Positions 35,208-43,595 of a stretch of 64,000 nt of DNA are shown piece by piece. The stretch covers positions 1 through 64,000 of the forward strand of contig CALYAC010000010.1 in assembly GCA_944393405.1 (NCBI GenBank), in the 5' to 3' direction. How positions within the stretch are numbered: position 1 is the first letter of the stretch; every line of letters begins with the position of its first letter. The notes under the pieces are model-generated. The model was not told where the DNA came from and ran no database searches. It saw only the letters and a list, made by a program, of their open reading frames with translations. The position numbers and the translations under genes were made by a program. Source of the DNA: an uncultured Clostridia bacterium (GTDB taxonomy: Bacteria > Bacillota_A > Clostridia > TANB77 > CAG-508).

Positions 35208-37451
35208 ATGAAAAAGAAATATATATTATATATTGTTGGAATAATTAGTATTATTACTATTTTTATTTTTGTGAATAAAAATATAGCTAAAACTGAAATG
35301 TATGTATCTGATGATTTCCCGGATAGTTATAAACCATATATAGAAGAATTAAAAAGAAAATATCCTAATTGGGAATTTAAAGCACTTTATACAAACTTAG
35401 ATTGGAAATATGTAATAGATAATGAAAACATTTTTGGGAAAAATTTAGTACCAAAATCATATAGTGATAGTTGGAAAAATACTAAGCCAGGTGAATATAA
35501 TGTAGAAGTGGACAGTGGATGGGTTGATTCTTCAAGACAAGCTGTTGAATATGCTATGGATCCTCGTAATTTTCTAAATTATGTTAGAGTATTTCAATTT
35601 GAAGAGCTTTCATATAATAGTAAAACTAACACAAAATCTAGTATAGAAAAAATATTATATGGAACAGAATTTTATAATAGAATTGTAGAATATTTAAATT
35701 CAAGTGGTGAAAATATTGTAACAGATAAAGAATATTCAGATTTAATATTATCAGCTGCAAAAATATCTAATGTGAGTGGATTTCATTTAGCATCACGAAT
35801 AAAACAAGAAGTGGGACCATTTTTGTCACATAGTTCTATTAGTGGAAAAGTGTCGGGGTTTGAAGGATTATATAATTTCTACAACATAGGAGCAACTAGT
35901 TCATCTGAGCCAATGGGAGCAATAAAAAATGGACTAAGATATGCAAAAGATGGAAAAGGGGCATCAGAAGAAACAAAGAAAAAATATTTGATACCATGGA
36001 ATACAAAAGAAAGAGCTATAACAGGAGGGGGAATATTTATAGGGTCAAGTTATATAAATCTTGGACAAAATACAATATATTTACAAAAATTTCATGTGAA
36101 TGATACAGAAGGAGGAGAACTATTCTGGCATCAATACATGACAAATGTATTAGCACCATATAGTGAATCAAAGTTAATATATACCGGATACAACAATAGT
36201 AATTTATTAAATTCATCAATGTCATTTATAATCCCTATTTACGAAAATATGCCTGACCTACCTGCTTTAAGCCCAAGTATTAATACAAGTGATTATACGG
36301 AAGATAATACAAAAGTTTTTGCAAATGTCGAAACTTCATTAAATGTAAGAAGCGGTCCTGGAACAACATATGAAATTTTAACTAGCCTACAATCTGGAGA
36401 AGAAATGACTAGAATTGCAAAAGGAAAACAAAAAGGAGAGTTATGGGATAGAGTAAAACTGCAAAATGGTATGGTCGGATTTGTTTTTAGTAATTATTTA
36501 GAAGAAGTGCCAGAAAGCAATATTGAGGAGATAAAATTAAATATAGATAGAAATATAATAAATAAAGGAGAAAAAGTACAATTAAGAGTAGAAACAAAAC
36601 CAGATGATGTAGTACTTAATGAAATAGAGTTTTCATCAGAAAATAGTGAGATTGCAACAATTAGTTCTGATTTATATGTATTAGGGCTAAAATCTGGAAA
36701 AACTAAAATATATGCGAAAGCGAAAAATGGTGTAGAAGATTCCATAAATATAGATGTTGTTACTCCTCTAGAAGATATAATTTTGAGTTCAGATGAATAT
36801 ACTATTCAAGAAGAAGAAAAATTAAAATTAGAACCAATTATTTTTCCAGATGATGCAGATAATAAAGAAATAAAGTATGTATCAGAAAATAGTGAGATTG
36901 CAAATATAGATAATAATGGAGTTATAACTGGTAATAAAATAGGAAGTACTAATATTATCTTAAGTGGAGATAACAATATAACAAAGAAAATAAAAATAAA
37001 TGTTATTAAAAAACTTGAAGATGGTGAAATTGTATTTAGTGAAAATTTAGAAATCAATGGAAACATTATTACTGGACTTGCAAATAAGAATAATACAGTA
37101 ACTACAATTCTAAATCAGATACAAACAAATTATAATATAGAAGTTTATGATAAAAATAATAAAAAATTAAATGACAATGAATTAATAGGAACAGGAACCA
37201 TAATTAAAATATTAGATGGTAATAATGTAGTTATCCAATATGAAATATTATTATATGGAGATGTAAATGGTGATGGAAAAATTAATAGCATAGATTTATT
37301 GGTTCTACAAAGACATATTTTAGAAATAGAAAAATTAAGTAATATATTTGTAAAAGCTGGAAATGTAAGAAAAAATCATAAAAATCCTAGTTCAGTTGAT
37401 TGTTTACTAATACAAAGACATATATTAGGAATTCAAAGTTTAGATCAATGA
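35208..37451 (+). CDS. Secreted glucosaminidase-like hydrolase with SH3, Big2 and dockerin domains
   Basis: 747 residues. Membrane anchor or signal 5-22. Residues 40-340 resemble the N-acetylglucosaminidase (GH73) type: YPNWEFKALYTNLDW, SAAKISNVSGFHLASRIKQE (probable catalytic Glu about 200), FYNIGA. SH3 domain about 367-430 (SLNVRSGPGTTYEILTSLQS). Two Big2-like domains about 440-600. Dockerin type I about 682-745: first calcium loop DVNGDGKINSIDLLVLQRHI, second copy VRKNHKNPSSVDCLLIQRHI with calcium ligands largely lost. Likely a peptidoglycan hydrolase held at the surface by the cohesin-like neighbour. The 5' end follows the sortase by 27 bases. Confidence 0.85.
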   Translation: MKKKYILYIVGIISIITIFIFVNKNIAKTEMYVSDDFPDSYKPYIEELKRKYPNWEFKALYTNLDWKYVIDNENIFGKNLVPKSYSDSWKNTKPGEYNVEVDSGWVDSSRQAVEYAMDPRNFLNYVRVFQFEELSYNSKTNTKSSIEKILYGTEFYNRIVEYLNSSGENIVTDKEYSDLILSAAKISNVSGFHLASRIKQEVGPFLSHSSISGKVSGFEGLYNFYNIGATSSSEPMGAIKNGLRYAKDGKGASEETKKKYLIPWNTKERAITGGGIFIGSSYINLGQNTIYLQKFHVNDTEGGELFWHQYMTNVLAPYSESKLIYTGYNNSNLLNSSMSFIIPIYENMPDLPALSPSINTSDYTEDNTKVFANVETSLNVRSGPGTTYEILTSLQSGEEMTRIAKGKQKGELWDRVKLQNGMVGFVFSNYLEEVPESNIEEIKLNIDRNIINKGEKVQLRVETKPDDVVLNEIEFSSENSEIATISSDLYVLGLKSGKTKIYAKAKNGVEDSINIDVVTPLEDIILSSDEYTIQEEEKLKLEPIIFPDDADNKEIKYVSENSEIANIDNNGVITGNKIGSTNIILSGDNNITKKIKINVIKKLEDGEIVFSENLEINGNIITGLANKNNTVTTILNQIQTNYNIEVYDKNNKKLNDNELIGTGTIIKILDGNNVVIQYEILLYGDVNGDGKINSIDLLVLQRHILEIEKLSNIFVKAGNVRKNHKNPSSVDCLLIQRHILGIQSLDQ

Positions 37452-37468
37452 ATAGAAAGGAAGATAAT

Positions 37469-38722
37469 TTGAAAAGAAAAATTTATATAATAAATTTATT
37501 TATATTACTTCTTTTATTTATATTTAATCTGAAATTAAAAGCTGAAAATAATAATATGAATTTTGCAATAAACAAAGACAGTATTGAAGTAGAAGATGTA
37601 TTTGAGATTGATATAAGTAAAGATGGATTATATGTAGCAGCAGGAACTTTATGGATATATTTTGATAATGATAAATTAGAATGTTTATCATCAAAGGATA
37701 ATAATATAAATATAATAGATAATAAAATAATATTTACCTGGGTTAGTGATAGTGGACGAAACAAAAATATATCTAATCTAATAAACTTAAAATTTAAGGC
37801 AAAAAAAGAAGGAACAGCTTCTTTTAATATAATAAGTGAGATATTTGATGAAAATGGGAATAAAATAGATATAAAACAATTAAATAAAGAAGTTTTAATT
37901 AGTAGTAAAACAAAAGAAAAACAAGATACCGAAAATTCCAAAAGTGTTAATTTAAATATAATGAGATTAGATAAAGAAGGAATTATTCCAGATTTTGATC
38001 CTAACATAACAGAATACTATTTAACTGTTGATAATTTGGTAGAAGAGCTAAATGTAACTGCTATTCCAGAAAGTAGTAAAGCTAAAGTTACTATAGAAGG
38101 TAATGAAAGTTTAAAAAAAGGTATAAATAAAATTAGTATAACTGTTAATAACAATGAAAAAAATAAAATCTATAATATTAATGTTACAAAAACAAATGAT
38201 TTTGAAAGTGCAAATACAAATTTAGAAACATTTGCTGTAGAAAATTATGAATTATCTCCGGAATATCAAGAAAATATAACGGAATATAATATCGAAATAA
38301 ATAATAATGAAGAACAATTAAATATACTTGCAATTCCAGAAAATACAGGTGCTGATGTAAGAATAGAAAATAATGATAAACTAACAGAAGGAAATAATAT
38401 TATAGAAATAATAGTAACAGCAGAAAATAAAATTACAAAAAGAGTATATAAATTAAACGTATATAAAAGAAATGAAGAAGAACAGAAAATCTATGAAGAG
38501 AATAGAAATAAAGCTATAGAAGAATCAAAAAAGACTATAGAGAAAATAAATCATGAAATTGAAGGAAAATATGTAAATAAAAATGAAATAGAAATAAAAG
38601 ATTTAAATGACAGAAAAGAACTAGAAAATAATATAATTATGTGGACTGGAATTATTTGTAGTGTAATAGTTTTAATAGCATTAATATTTAGAATAAAACA
38701 TGAAAAAATCAATAAAAATTGA
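37469..38722 (+). CDS. Membrane-anchored cohesin-like protein with two cadherin-like domains
   Basis: 417 residues from TTG 37469 behind AGAAAGGA; an ATG at 37448 overlapping the previous stop has a poorer SD. Signal-type start KRKIYIINLFILLLLFIFNL. Residues 30-145 resemble a cohesin fold: FAINKDSIEVEDVFEIDIS, LWIYFDNDKLECLSS, NLINLKFKAKKEGTASFNI. Two copies of a cadherin-like beta-sandwich follow (NITEYYLTVDNLVEELNVTA; NITEYNIEINNNEEQLNILA), then a charged helix and a C-terminal membrane span with basic tail, no LPxTG. So it would stay in the membrane while its neighbour is wall-linked. Confidence 0.72.
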   Translation: MKRKIYIINLFILLLLFIFNLKLKAENNNMNFAINKDSIEVEDVFEIDISKDGLYVAAGTLWIYFDNDKLECLSSKDNNINIIDNKIIFTWVSDSGRNKNISNLINLKFKAKKEGTASFNIISEIFDENGNKIDIKQLNKEVLISSKTKEKQDTENSKSVNLNIMRLDKEGIIPDFDPNITEYYLTVDNLVEELNVTAIPESSKAKVTIEGNESLKKGINKISITVNNNEKNKIYNINVTKTNDFESANTNLETFAVENYELSPEYQENITEYNIEINNNEEQLNILAIPENTGADVRIENNDKLTEGNNIIEIIVTAENKITKRVYKLNVYKRNEEEQKIYEENRNKAIEESKKTIEKINHEIEGKYVNKNEIEIKDLNDRKELENNIIMWTGIICSVIVLIALIFRIKHEKINKN

Positions 38723-38779
38723 TCTAAAATTGAAATTTATATTCTATCCATTATAATTATTCATAGAATAGTGTAAATA

Positions 38780-38808
38780 TTGACTATTTTTCCAAAATAT
38801 GTTATAAT
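38780..38808 (+). promoter_or_regulatory. Promoter of ppaC
   Basis: TTGACT, 17 bases, TATAAT, about 50 bases before the start at 38858. Confidence 0.75.
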
Positions 38809-38857
38809 ATAGAAGTCGACGGGAGATAAAAAAGAAGAAAATAATGGAGGTTATTTT

Positions 38858-39784
38858 ATGAATAAAAATGTATTAATATTTGGACACAAAAACCCAGACA
38901 CTGACTCAATTACATCAGCTATGGTAATGGAAAATTTAGAAAAAAAATTAGGAAATGAAAAAGCAAAAGCTGTTAGAACAGGTAATGTTAACAAAGAGAC
39001 ACAATATGTTCTTAACTATCTTGGATTAGAAGCACCAGAATTAATTGATGATGTTGAAGATGGTCAAGAAGTTATATTAGTTGATCACAATGAAGCAACA
39101 CAATGTGTTAACAATATTTCTAATGCAAAAATTTTAAAAGTTGTCGACCACCATACAATGAATTTCGTAGCTCCATATCAATTATTTTATAGAACAGAGC
39201 CAGTTGGATGTACTCAAACTGTTTTATTCAAAATGTATAAAGAAAATGGTATAGAAATAGATAAAAATACAGCAACATTAATGCTTAGTGCTATTGCTTC
39301 AGATACATTAGTATTAAAATCACCAACAACAACTGATGATGATAGAAAAGTTGTTAAAGAACTTGAAGCAATTTCAGGATTAAATGTTAATGAATTTGGT
39401 GTAGATATGTTAAAAGCAGGAACAGATATTAGTGAATTTACACCAGAACAAGTTATAAATATAGACTCAAAATTATTTGAACAATCAAACAAGAAATTTA
39501 GAATAGCACAAGTAAATACAGCAGACTTAGACTCTATATTCAAAAATCAATCATATTTTGAACAAGCAATTAATGAAGATATTAAAAAAGAAAACTTAGA
39601 CTTTTATGTATTTGCTGCAACAGATATAATTAACTCAAACTCAAAAATTATATCTTTAGGTAATGATGCAGGAGTTGTTGAGAAAGCATTTGGTGTACCT
39701 GTTGATAATAACACAGCAATGCTTGAAAATGTTGTATCAAGAAAGAAACAAATATTACCACCTATCTTAGATAACTTAAAATAG
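38858..39784 (+). CDS. ppaC: Manganese-dependent inorganic pyrophosphatase (family II)
   Basis: 308 residues behind GGAGG. Hydrolyses pyrophosphate in the cytoplasm. DHH-type motifs: FGHKNPDTDSITSAM (residues 6-20), LVDHNEA, KVVDHHTMNF (DHH), TEPVGCTQTVLF, SAIASDTLVLKSPTTTDDD, and the C-terminal substrate motif SRKKQILPPI. No CBS inserts. Uses Mn2+; a manganese riboswitch and exporter are also in this window. Monocistronic. Confidence 0.95.
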   Translation: MNKNVLIFGHKNPDTDSITSAMVMENLEKKLGNEKAKAVRTGNVNKETQYVLNYLGLEAPELIDDVEDGQEVILVDHNEATQCVNNISNAKILKVVDHHTMNFVAPYQLFYRTEPVGCTQTVLFKMYKENGIEIDKNTATLMLSAIASDTLVLKSPTTTDDDRKVVKELEAISGLNVNEFGVDMLKAGTDISEFTPEQVINIDSKLFEQSNKKFRIAQVNTADLDSIFKNQSYFEQAINEDIKKENLDFYVFAATDIINSNSKIISLGNDAGVVEKAFGVPVDNNTAMLENVVSRKKQILPPILDNLK

Positions 39785-39825
39785 GATATAGTGTAATTAA
39801 GATAATAAAAGGAGTTTATATATAT

Positions 39826-39860
39826 AAAAAGTTAGTATGAAAATACTAACTTTTTTTCTT
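39826..39860 (+). terminator. Terminator after ppaC
   Basis: AAAAAGTTAGTAT, GAAA loop, ATACTAACTTTTTTTC. Confidence 0.9.
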
Positions 39861-39876
39861 TTTCTTAATCTTATAC

Positions 39877-39905
39877 TTGCATTTTAGCTTTTTTTTTGTT
39901 ATCAT
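39877..39905 (+). promoter_or_regulatory. Promoter of tRNA-Leu
   Basis: TTGCAT, 17 bases, TATCAT, 20 bases before the tRNA. Confidence 0.6.
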
Positions 39906-39925
39906 ATAACAGTCAAGTAGATAAT

Positions 39926-40008
39926 GCCGATGTGGCGGAACTGGCAGACGCACCAGACTCAAAATCTGGCGGGAAACCATGTGGGTTCGAGTCCCACCAT
40001 CGGTACCA
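39926..40008 (+). tRNA. tRNA-Leu (anticodon CAA), CCA encoded
   Basis: Acceptor GCCGATG pairs with CATCGGT, then ACCA. Anticodon stem CCAGA/TCTGG holds loop CTCAAAA with anticodon CAA. There is an extra-long variable arm (class II) and a TpsiC arm GTGGGTTCGAGTCCCAC. CAA reads TTG codons; wobble methylation by TrmL (gene at 26824) is expected. Confidence 0.95.
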
Positions 40009-40048
40009 GTGATTTTATTGTTCGAACTAATAGAGTAGTTTAACGCAG

Positions 40049-40080
40049 ATATCATTCTAAAAAGAATGATATTTTTTATT
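40049..40080 (+). terminator. Terminator after tRNA-Leu
   Basis: ATATCATTCT, AAAA, AGAATGATATTTTTTATT. Confidence 0.85.
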
Positions 40081-40336
40081 GTGAAAATAGTGTGAATTTT
40101 TCTATATCTGTTTGACAAACAGTATGATTTTTTGATATCATATATAGAACGTATATTTTAGTACGTTTTACGAAATTTATTCATTGAATGTATTAATGAT
40201 CAATAATATTAATCAAAAATATTTTATTTAGTAAAGATAATTTTAATTCTGGTATTAAAATTCAAAGTATTATTAAGAAATATAAATTTTTAATTTATAT
40301 ATAAACAAAAGCAAACATAAGAAAGGAGAGGATAGT
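40081..40336 (+). promoter_or_regulatory. Intergenic region with a palindrome-overlapped promoter
   Basis: No gene is seen between tRNA-Leu and 40337. The palindrome CTGTTTG-A-CAAACAG (40108-40122) contains a TTGACA box (40112-40117), 18 bases before TATCAT (40136-40141), so it looks like a repressed promoter. A small stem AACGTA/TACGTT follows near 40149-40166. The remaining 170 bases are AT-rich with nothing recognisable before the SD AAAGGAGAGG. Confidence 0.5.
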
Positions 40337-41428
40337 TTGCCTATTTTATCAAATTTGTCAAAACTAAAATTAGTTTTACAAAAGGTGTTACCGAATTTAA
40401 AAGTAACAGGAAAAAAATGTATAAAAGTATTACCTAATGTTGCAATTCCAATAATCATTATGTCATTTATTCAAAAGTATTTTGGCGTACAGAATGGACC
40501 TATGGGAATTGTATTAGTGTTTATATGTATGTTTAAGGTAAATCAAATAAAAACACCAGAATCATATTTGAAAATGTCTATTTTTTTAATTATTATTTCT
40601 GTATTTGCAAGTATAGCGAGTTTAAATTTAATGACATCAATCTTATTAAATTTAATTATTCCTTTTTTAATAATTTACCTTACTACAACAAAAGGAAAAG
40701 AATCTAACTATTTTGTATATGGTTATGAATATATAATGTTACAGAGTTATCCTATTCAGATATATCAGATACCACAAAGGATTGCAGCAGTTGTAGTAAC
40801 ATTAGTCTTAGGATATGTATTTATGAAAATATATAATAGGAATCATAAATTTGATAAAGACTTGGTTTGTGATGGAGATTTAATTATAGAAAACTTTGAA
40901 AAAATAAAAAACAAAATTAGAAAAAACAGAAATACAAATATAAAAGAAAAAATAAGCATAAAGGATAAAAGAGTTAGATTTGCAATACGTACAGCTTTTA
41001 TATTATGGATTACTTGCATTTTTATGGACAGAATACCCGATAGGAATATTAGGAGTTATTGGTTACCTTTAATTACATATGGTTGTTTAGAAATAGATTA
41101 TCAAAAACAAAAAGATAAATTATTAGCTCAAATAGGAGGGGCTACAATAGGTATTGCAATTTTTATTGTTATTTTCCATTGGATTCCAACAAATGCATTA
41201 CTTGTTTTTATGACAATGGCATTTACAATACTTTTTTCAGTTGAAAATGATTATTTAAAAAAGACTATAGGAACTATATTAGGTATGAGTTTTGCACTTC
41301 CTACATTTGGAGAAGTAGGAGCAATTTTACTAAGATATACATATGTTATATGTGCTATAGGTATTGTATATATTGTTGAACATTTAAGAAAAGTTGTTAG
41401 AAAAGTAGAAAGGTATTTATACTTATAG
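40337..41428 (+). CDS. FUSC-like multi-spanning membrane protein
   Basis: 363 residues from TTG 40337 behind AAAGGAGAGG. Two blocks of membrane segments (about residues 35-165 and 215-350) are separated by a charged cytoplasmic region (KIKNKIRKNRNTNIKEKIS). The second block has the FUSC/aromatic-acid-exporter pattern: RVRFAIRTAFILWITCIF, RSYWLPLITYGCLEIDYQKQ, AQIGGATIGIAIFIVIFHWI. Family members export aromatic acids or polyamines; substrate unknown. The palindrome in the promoter suggests regulated expression. Confidence 0.7.
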   Translation: MPILSNLSKLKLVLQKVLPNLKVTGKKCIKVLPNVAIPIIIMSFIQKYFGVQNGPMGIVLVFICMFKVNQIKTPESYLKMSIFLIIISVFASIASLNLMTSILLNLIIPFLIIYLTTTKGKESNYFVYGYEYIMLQSYPIQIYQIPQRIAAVVVTLVLGYVFMKIYNRNHKFDKDLVCDGDLIIENFEKIKNKIRKNRNTNIKEKISIKDKRVRFAIRTAFILWITCIFMDRIPDRNIRSYWLPLITYGCLEIDYQKQKDKLLAQIGGATIGIAIFIVIFHWIPTNALLVFMTMAFTILFSVENDYLKKTIGTILGMSFALPTFGEVGAILLRYTYVICAIGIVYIVEHLRKVVRKVERYLYL

Positions 41429-41448
41429 TAAATAAAGAGTTTTAACAA

Positions 41449-41477
41449 TTGAATATTATGTAAATATATGGTATAAT
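41449..41477 (+). promoter_or_regulatory. Extended -10 promoter of the DUF1385 gene
   Basis: TTGAAT, 17 bases ending TATGG, TATAAT. Almost identical to the promoters at 9187 and 57422. Confidence 0.75.
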
Positions 41478-41511
41478 AAAAAAGTCAACATCAAAGAAAA
41501 GGAGAATGAGT

Positions 41512-42312
41512 ATGAAGAATGACAAGATGAAACATGACAACAAAGAGTTGCGTGATATTAGCGCAATTTCTAAAGAAGATGGAATGATATTCTATTCTTC
41601 ATTCGTGGAGGTAGAAACGACTACTAGTGAAGATCGGACAGTAAAGGTTGAAGTGCGTCCAAGACATCCACTTGAGATGTTTTTTGGAATGGTGAGCACG
41701 AAGCTTGCAGATAGCATTAACATAAGAGAGGTTAAAACATTTGAAGTAAACCTCGTGACATGTGTGCTTCTGCTGTTATCGATTTTAGGAAAAAATCCTG
41801 GAGCAGTGGTTGCAGTAATTTTACTGCGATTTACGATGCTTAGAAATTTGCTAAACGTCGCATGCATGTCATTTCAGATGAAGCTTGGAAAAAGCAAAAG
41901 TCTTGGAAGATACCATGCAGCAGAACATATGGCAGTTAATGCGTATAATGACCTAGGACGAGCTCCGACCTTGGAAGAAGTACGGACATATTCAAGATTT
42001 GACGAAAATTGCGGCAGTATGAGGGAATTTAGAAAAATAATATCTGTGCTACCTCAAATAGTGGTGTTATGCTTTTGCACAAGAATTTATGGAATTGCCT
42101 ATATAATTTGTGTAATTGTAGCATCGGCGATCGCTGTTTGGGGGATGGACGCAAAGGTAAAAAAGTATTTGCAGATCCTCATAACAAATAAACCAACTGA
42201 CATAGAACTGAGAAATGCAGTAGAAGGTATGAAAAAGTTGGAAGAAACGTTAAAGGATATGCCGTCTTCTGATATCCCTAGGATAAGATTCATTGGAGGG
42301 ATATTGTTTTAA
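41512..42312 (+). CDS. DUF1385 (YqhQ-like) membrane protein, foreign composition
   Basis: 266 residues from ATG 41512 (GGAG seven bases upstream; ATG at 41506 is too close to the SD). The centre has the DUF1385 signature: GRYHAAEHMAVNAYNDLGRA, then LEEVRTYSRFDENCGS, where typical members have HGAEHK and HPRCGTS. Membrane segments precede (VTCVLLLLSILG, AVVAVILLRFTML) and follow (VLPQIVVLCFC, IAYIICVIVASAIAVWG). The N-terminal 80 residues are charged. Shorter and more diverged than YqhQ (about 320). Hand-counted sample 41641-41700 is 45% GC. Function unknown; predicted metal-binding from the conserved His/Glu/Cys. Confidence 0.75.
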   Translation: MKNDKMKHDNKELRDISAISKEDGMIFYSSFVEVETTTSEDRTVKVEVRPRHPLEMFFGMVSTKLADSINIREVKTFEVNLVTCVLLLLSILGKNPGAVVAVILLRFTMLRNLLNVACMSFQMKLGKSKSLGRYHAAEHMAVNAYNDLGRAPTLEEVRTYSRFDENCGSMREFRKIISVLPQIVVLCFCTRIYGIAYIICVIVASAIAVWGMDAKVKKYLQILITNKPTDIELRNAVEGMKKLEETLKDMPSSDIPRIRFIGGILF

Positions 42313-42361
42313 CCACTACGGAACTCCTACAAAAAAAGCAAGCTCAAATTTGAGCAAGAGT

Positions 42362-42403
42362 TAGCGAGCTAGACTGTAAAAAGTTTGGCTCGCTATACTT
42401 TTA
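42362..42403 (+). terminator. Terminator after the DUF1385 gene
   Basis: TAGCGAGC pairs perfectly with GCTCGCTA across an 18-base loop, then TACTTTTATAG. A short palindrome CTCAAATTTGAG lies just upstream. Confidence 0.75.
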
Positions 42404-42475
42404 TAGTATAAGCAAAATATATGGTATAAATTATATAAAAAAATATAAAATGAAAAATCTAGAAGATATTAGAAT

Positions 42476-42526
42476 ATCAAGGAAAAAAAGATAAAAATAT
42501 TTACTAAATTTCCTTGATTTATTTTT
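42476..42526 (+). terminator. Hairpin with T-run upstream of metA
   Basis: ATCAAGGAAA and TTTCCTTGAT, 23-base loop, then TTTATTTTTT. It lies about 75 bases before metA. It could end upstream transcription or be an attenuator; no SAM riboswitch or T-box core is visible. Confidence 0.65.
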
Positions 42527-42550
42527 TGACAAATGGTACAATATTTAGGT

Positions 42551-42582
42551 AAAAGTATATAATTATATACTTTTGGTACAAT
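42551..42582 (+). promoter_or_regulatory. Palindrome and candidate -10 in the metA leader
   Basis: AAAAGTATATAA and TTATATACTTTT form a perfect 24-base palindrome directly followed by TGG and TACAAT (42577-42582). GGTACAAT occurs also 40 bases upstream after TTGACA. The palindrome occupies the -35 region and may be an operator. Confidence 0.4.
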
Positions 42583-42601
42583 TATAAAAATGGTGATAAA
42601 A

Positions 42602-43489
42602 ATGCCAATATACACAAAAGCAGGATTACCTGTAAATGAAATTTTAAGAAAGGAAAAAATACAAATTCTAGAAGAACTAGAAGGAAAAGAAAATAACGGA
42701 ATTTTACAAGTAGCAATATTAAATTTAATGCCTTTAAAAGAGGATACAGAATTACAATTATTAAGAAAATTATCTGCATCAGGGAAAAACATAAAAATAA
42801 CTTTTGTTAATGTTACATCATATATTAGCAAAACAACAGCTCCTGAACATATGGAAAGATTTTATTCAACATTTGAAGAAATAAAGAATAAAAATTTTGA
42901 TGGATTAATTATAACAGGAGCGCCTGTAGAACAAATGAATTTTGAAGATGTGATTTACTGGAATGAATTAACTAAAATAATGAAATGGTCAGAAACACAT
43001 GCAAAATCTACTTTACATATTTGCTGGGGAGCACAAGCAGGACTTTATTATCATTATGGAATTAATAAACATTTAATAGATAATAAGATGTTTGGAATAT
43101 TTAATCATAAAATAGATGATCACAATTCCAAAATCCTATTTGGATTTGAAGATGGATTTAAAGCACCACATTCTAGACATACAACAGTATACAAAGAGGA
43201 TATAGAAAAGATACCTGAACTTGAAGTCATATCTGAATCAGATAAAGCAGGGGTATTCATAGTAGAAAATAAAGAGAAAAATCAATTATTTGTCACAGGA
43301 CATCTAGAATATGCTGTAGATACCTTGGACAAAGAATATAAAAGAGATATATCTAAAGGATTAAAAATAGAAATTCCAGAGAATTATTATATGGATAATA
43401 ATCCAGAAGAAAAACCAATATTTAGTTGGAAAGAAAATGGCGACAAATTATATTCTAACTGGGTTAATTATTATCTAATAAATAATTAG
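42602..43489 (+). CDS. metA: Homoserine O-acyltransferase, probably acetyl-CoA type
   Basis: 295 residues from ATG 42602 (family start MPI). First committed step of methionine synthesis. Motifs: ILNLMPLKEDTELQLLR, TPEH-like TAPEHMERFYSTFEEI, FDGLIITGAPVE, catalytic Cys in CWGAQAGLYYHYGI (about 142) and His/Glu in FVTGHLEY. The residue after GAPV is Glu; in Bacillus cereus MetA this Glu specifies acetyl-CoA, whereas E. coli has Gly and uses succinyl-CoA. So O-acetylhomoserine is the expected product. Single gene. Confidence 0.93.
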   Translation: MPIYTKAGLPVNEILRKEKIQILEELEGKENNGILQVAILNLMPLKEDTELQLLRKLSASGKNIKITFVNVTSYISKTTAPEHMERFYSTFEEIKNKNFDGLIITGAPVEQMNFEDVIYWNELTKIMKWSETHAKSTLHICWGAQAGLYYHYGINKHLIDNKMFGIFNHKIDDHNSKILFGFEDGFKAPHSRHTTVYKEDIEKIPELEVISESDKAGVFIVENKEKNQLFVTGHLEYAVDTLDKEYKRDISKGLKIEIPENYYMDNNPEEKPIFSWKENGDKLYSNWVNYYLINN

Positions 43490-43595
43490 AATTTTATATT
43501 ATTTTCTATTGATATTTTTATAATAGTATTATATGATTAGCAAAGAAAAAGTTAACGAAAAGATTATTTTGAAAATAAGGAGGAAATACCAAGAG

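Noticed and set aside
39846..40118. Reverse-strand frame containing GGTRTHMVSRQ
   Set aside because: It reads through the complement of tRNA-Leu; such frames are a known annotation artefact.
42404..42601. SAM riboswitch or T-box before metA
   Set aside because: No conserved S-box core or T-box sequence is visible; only hairpins and palindromes.
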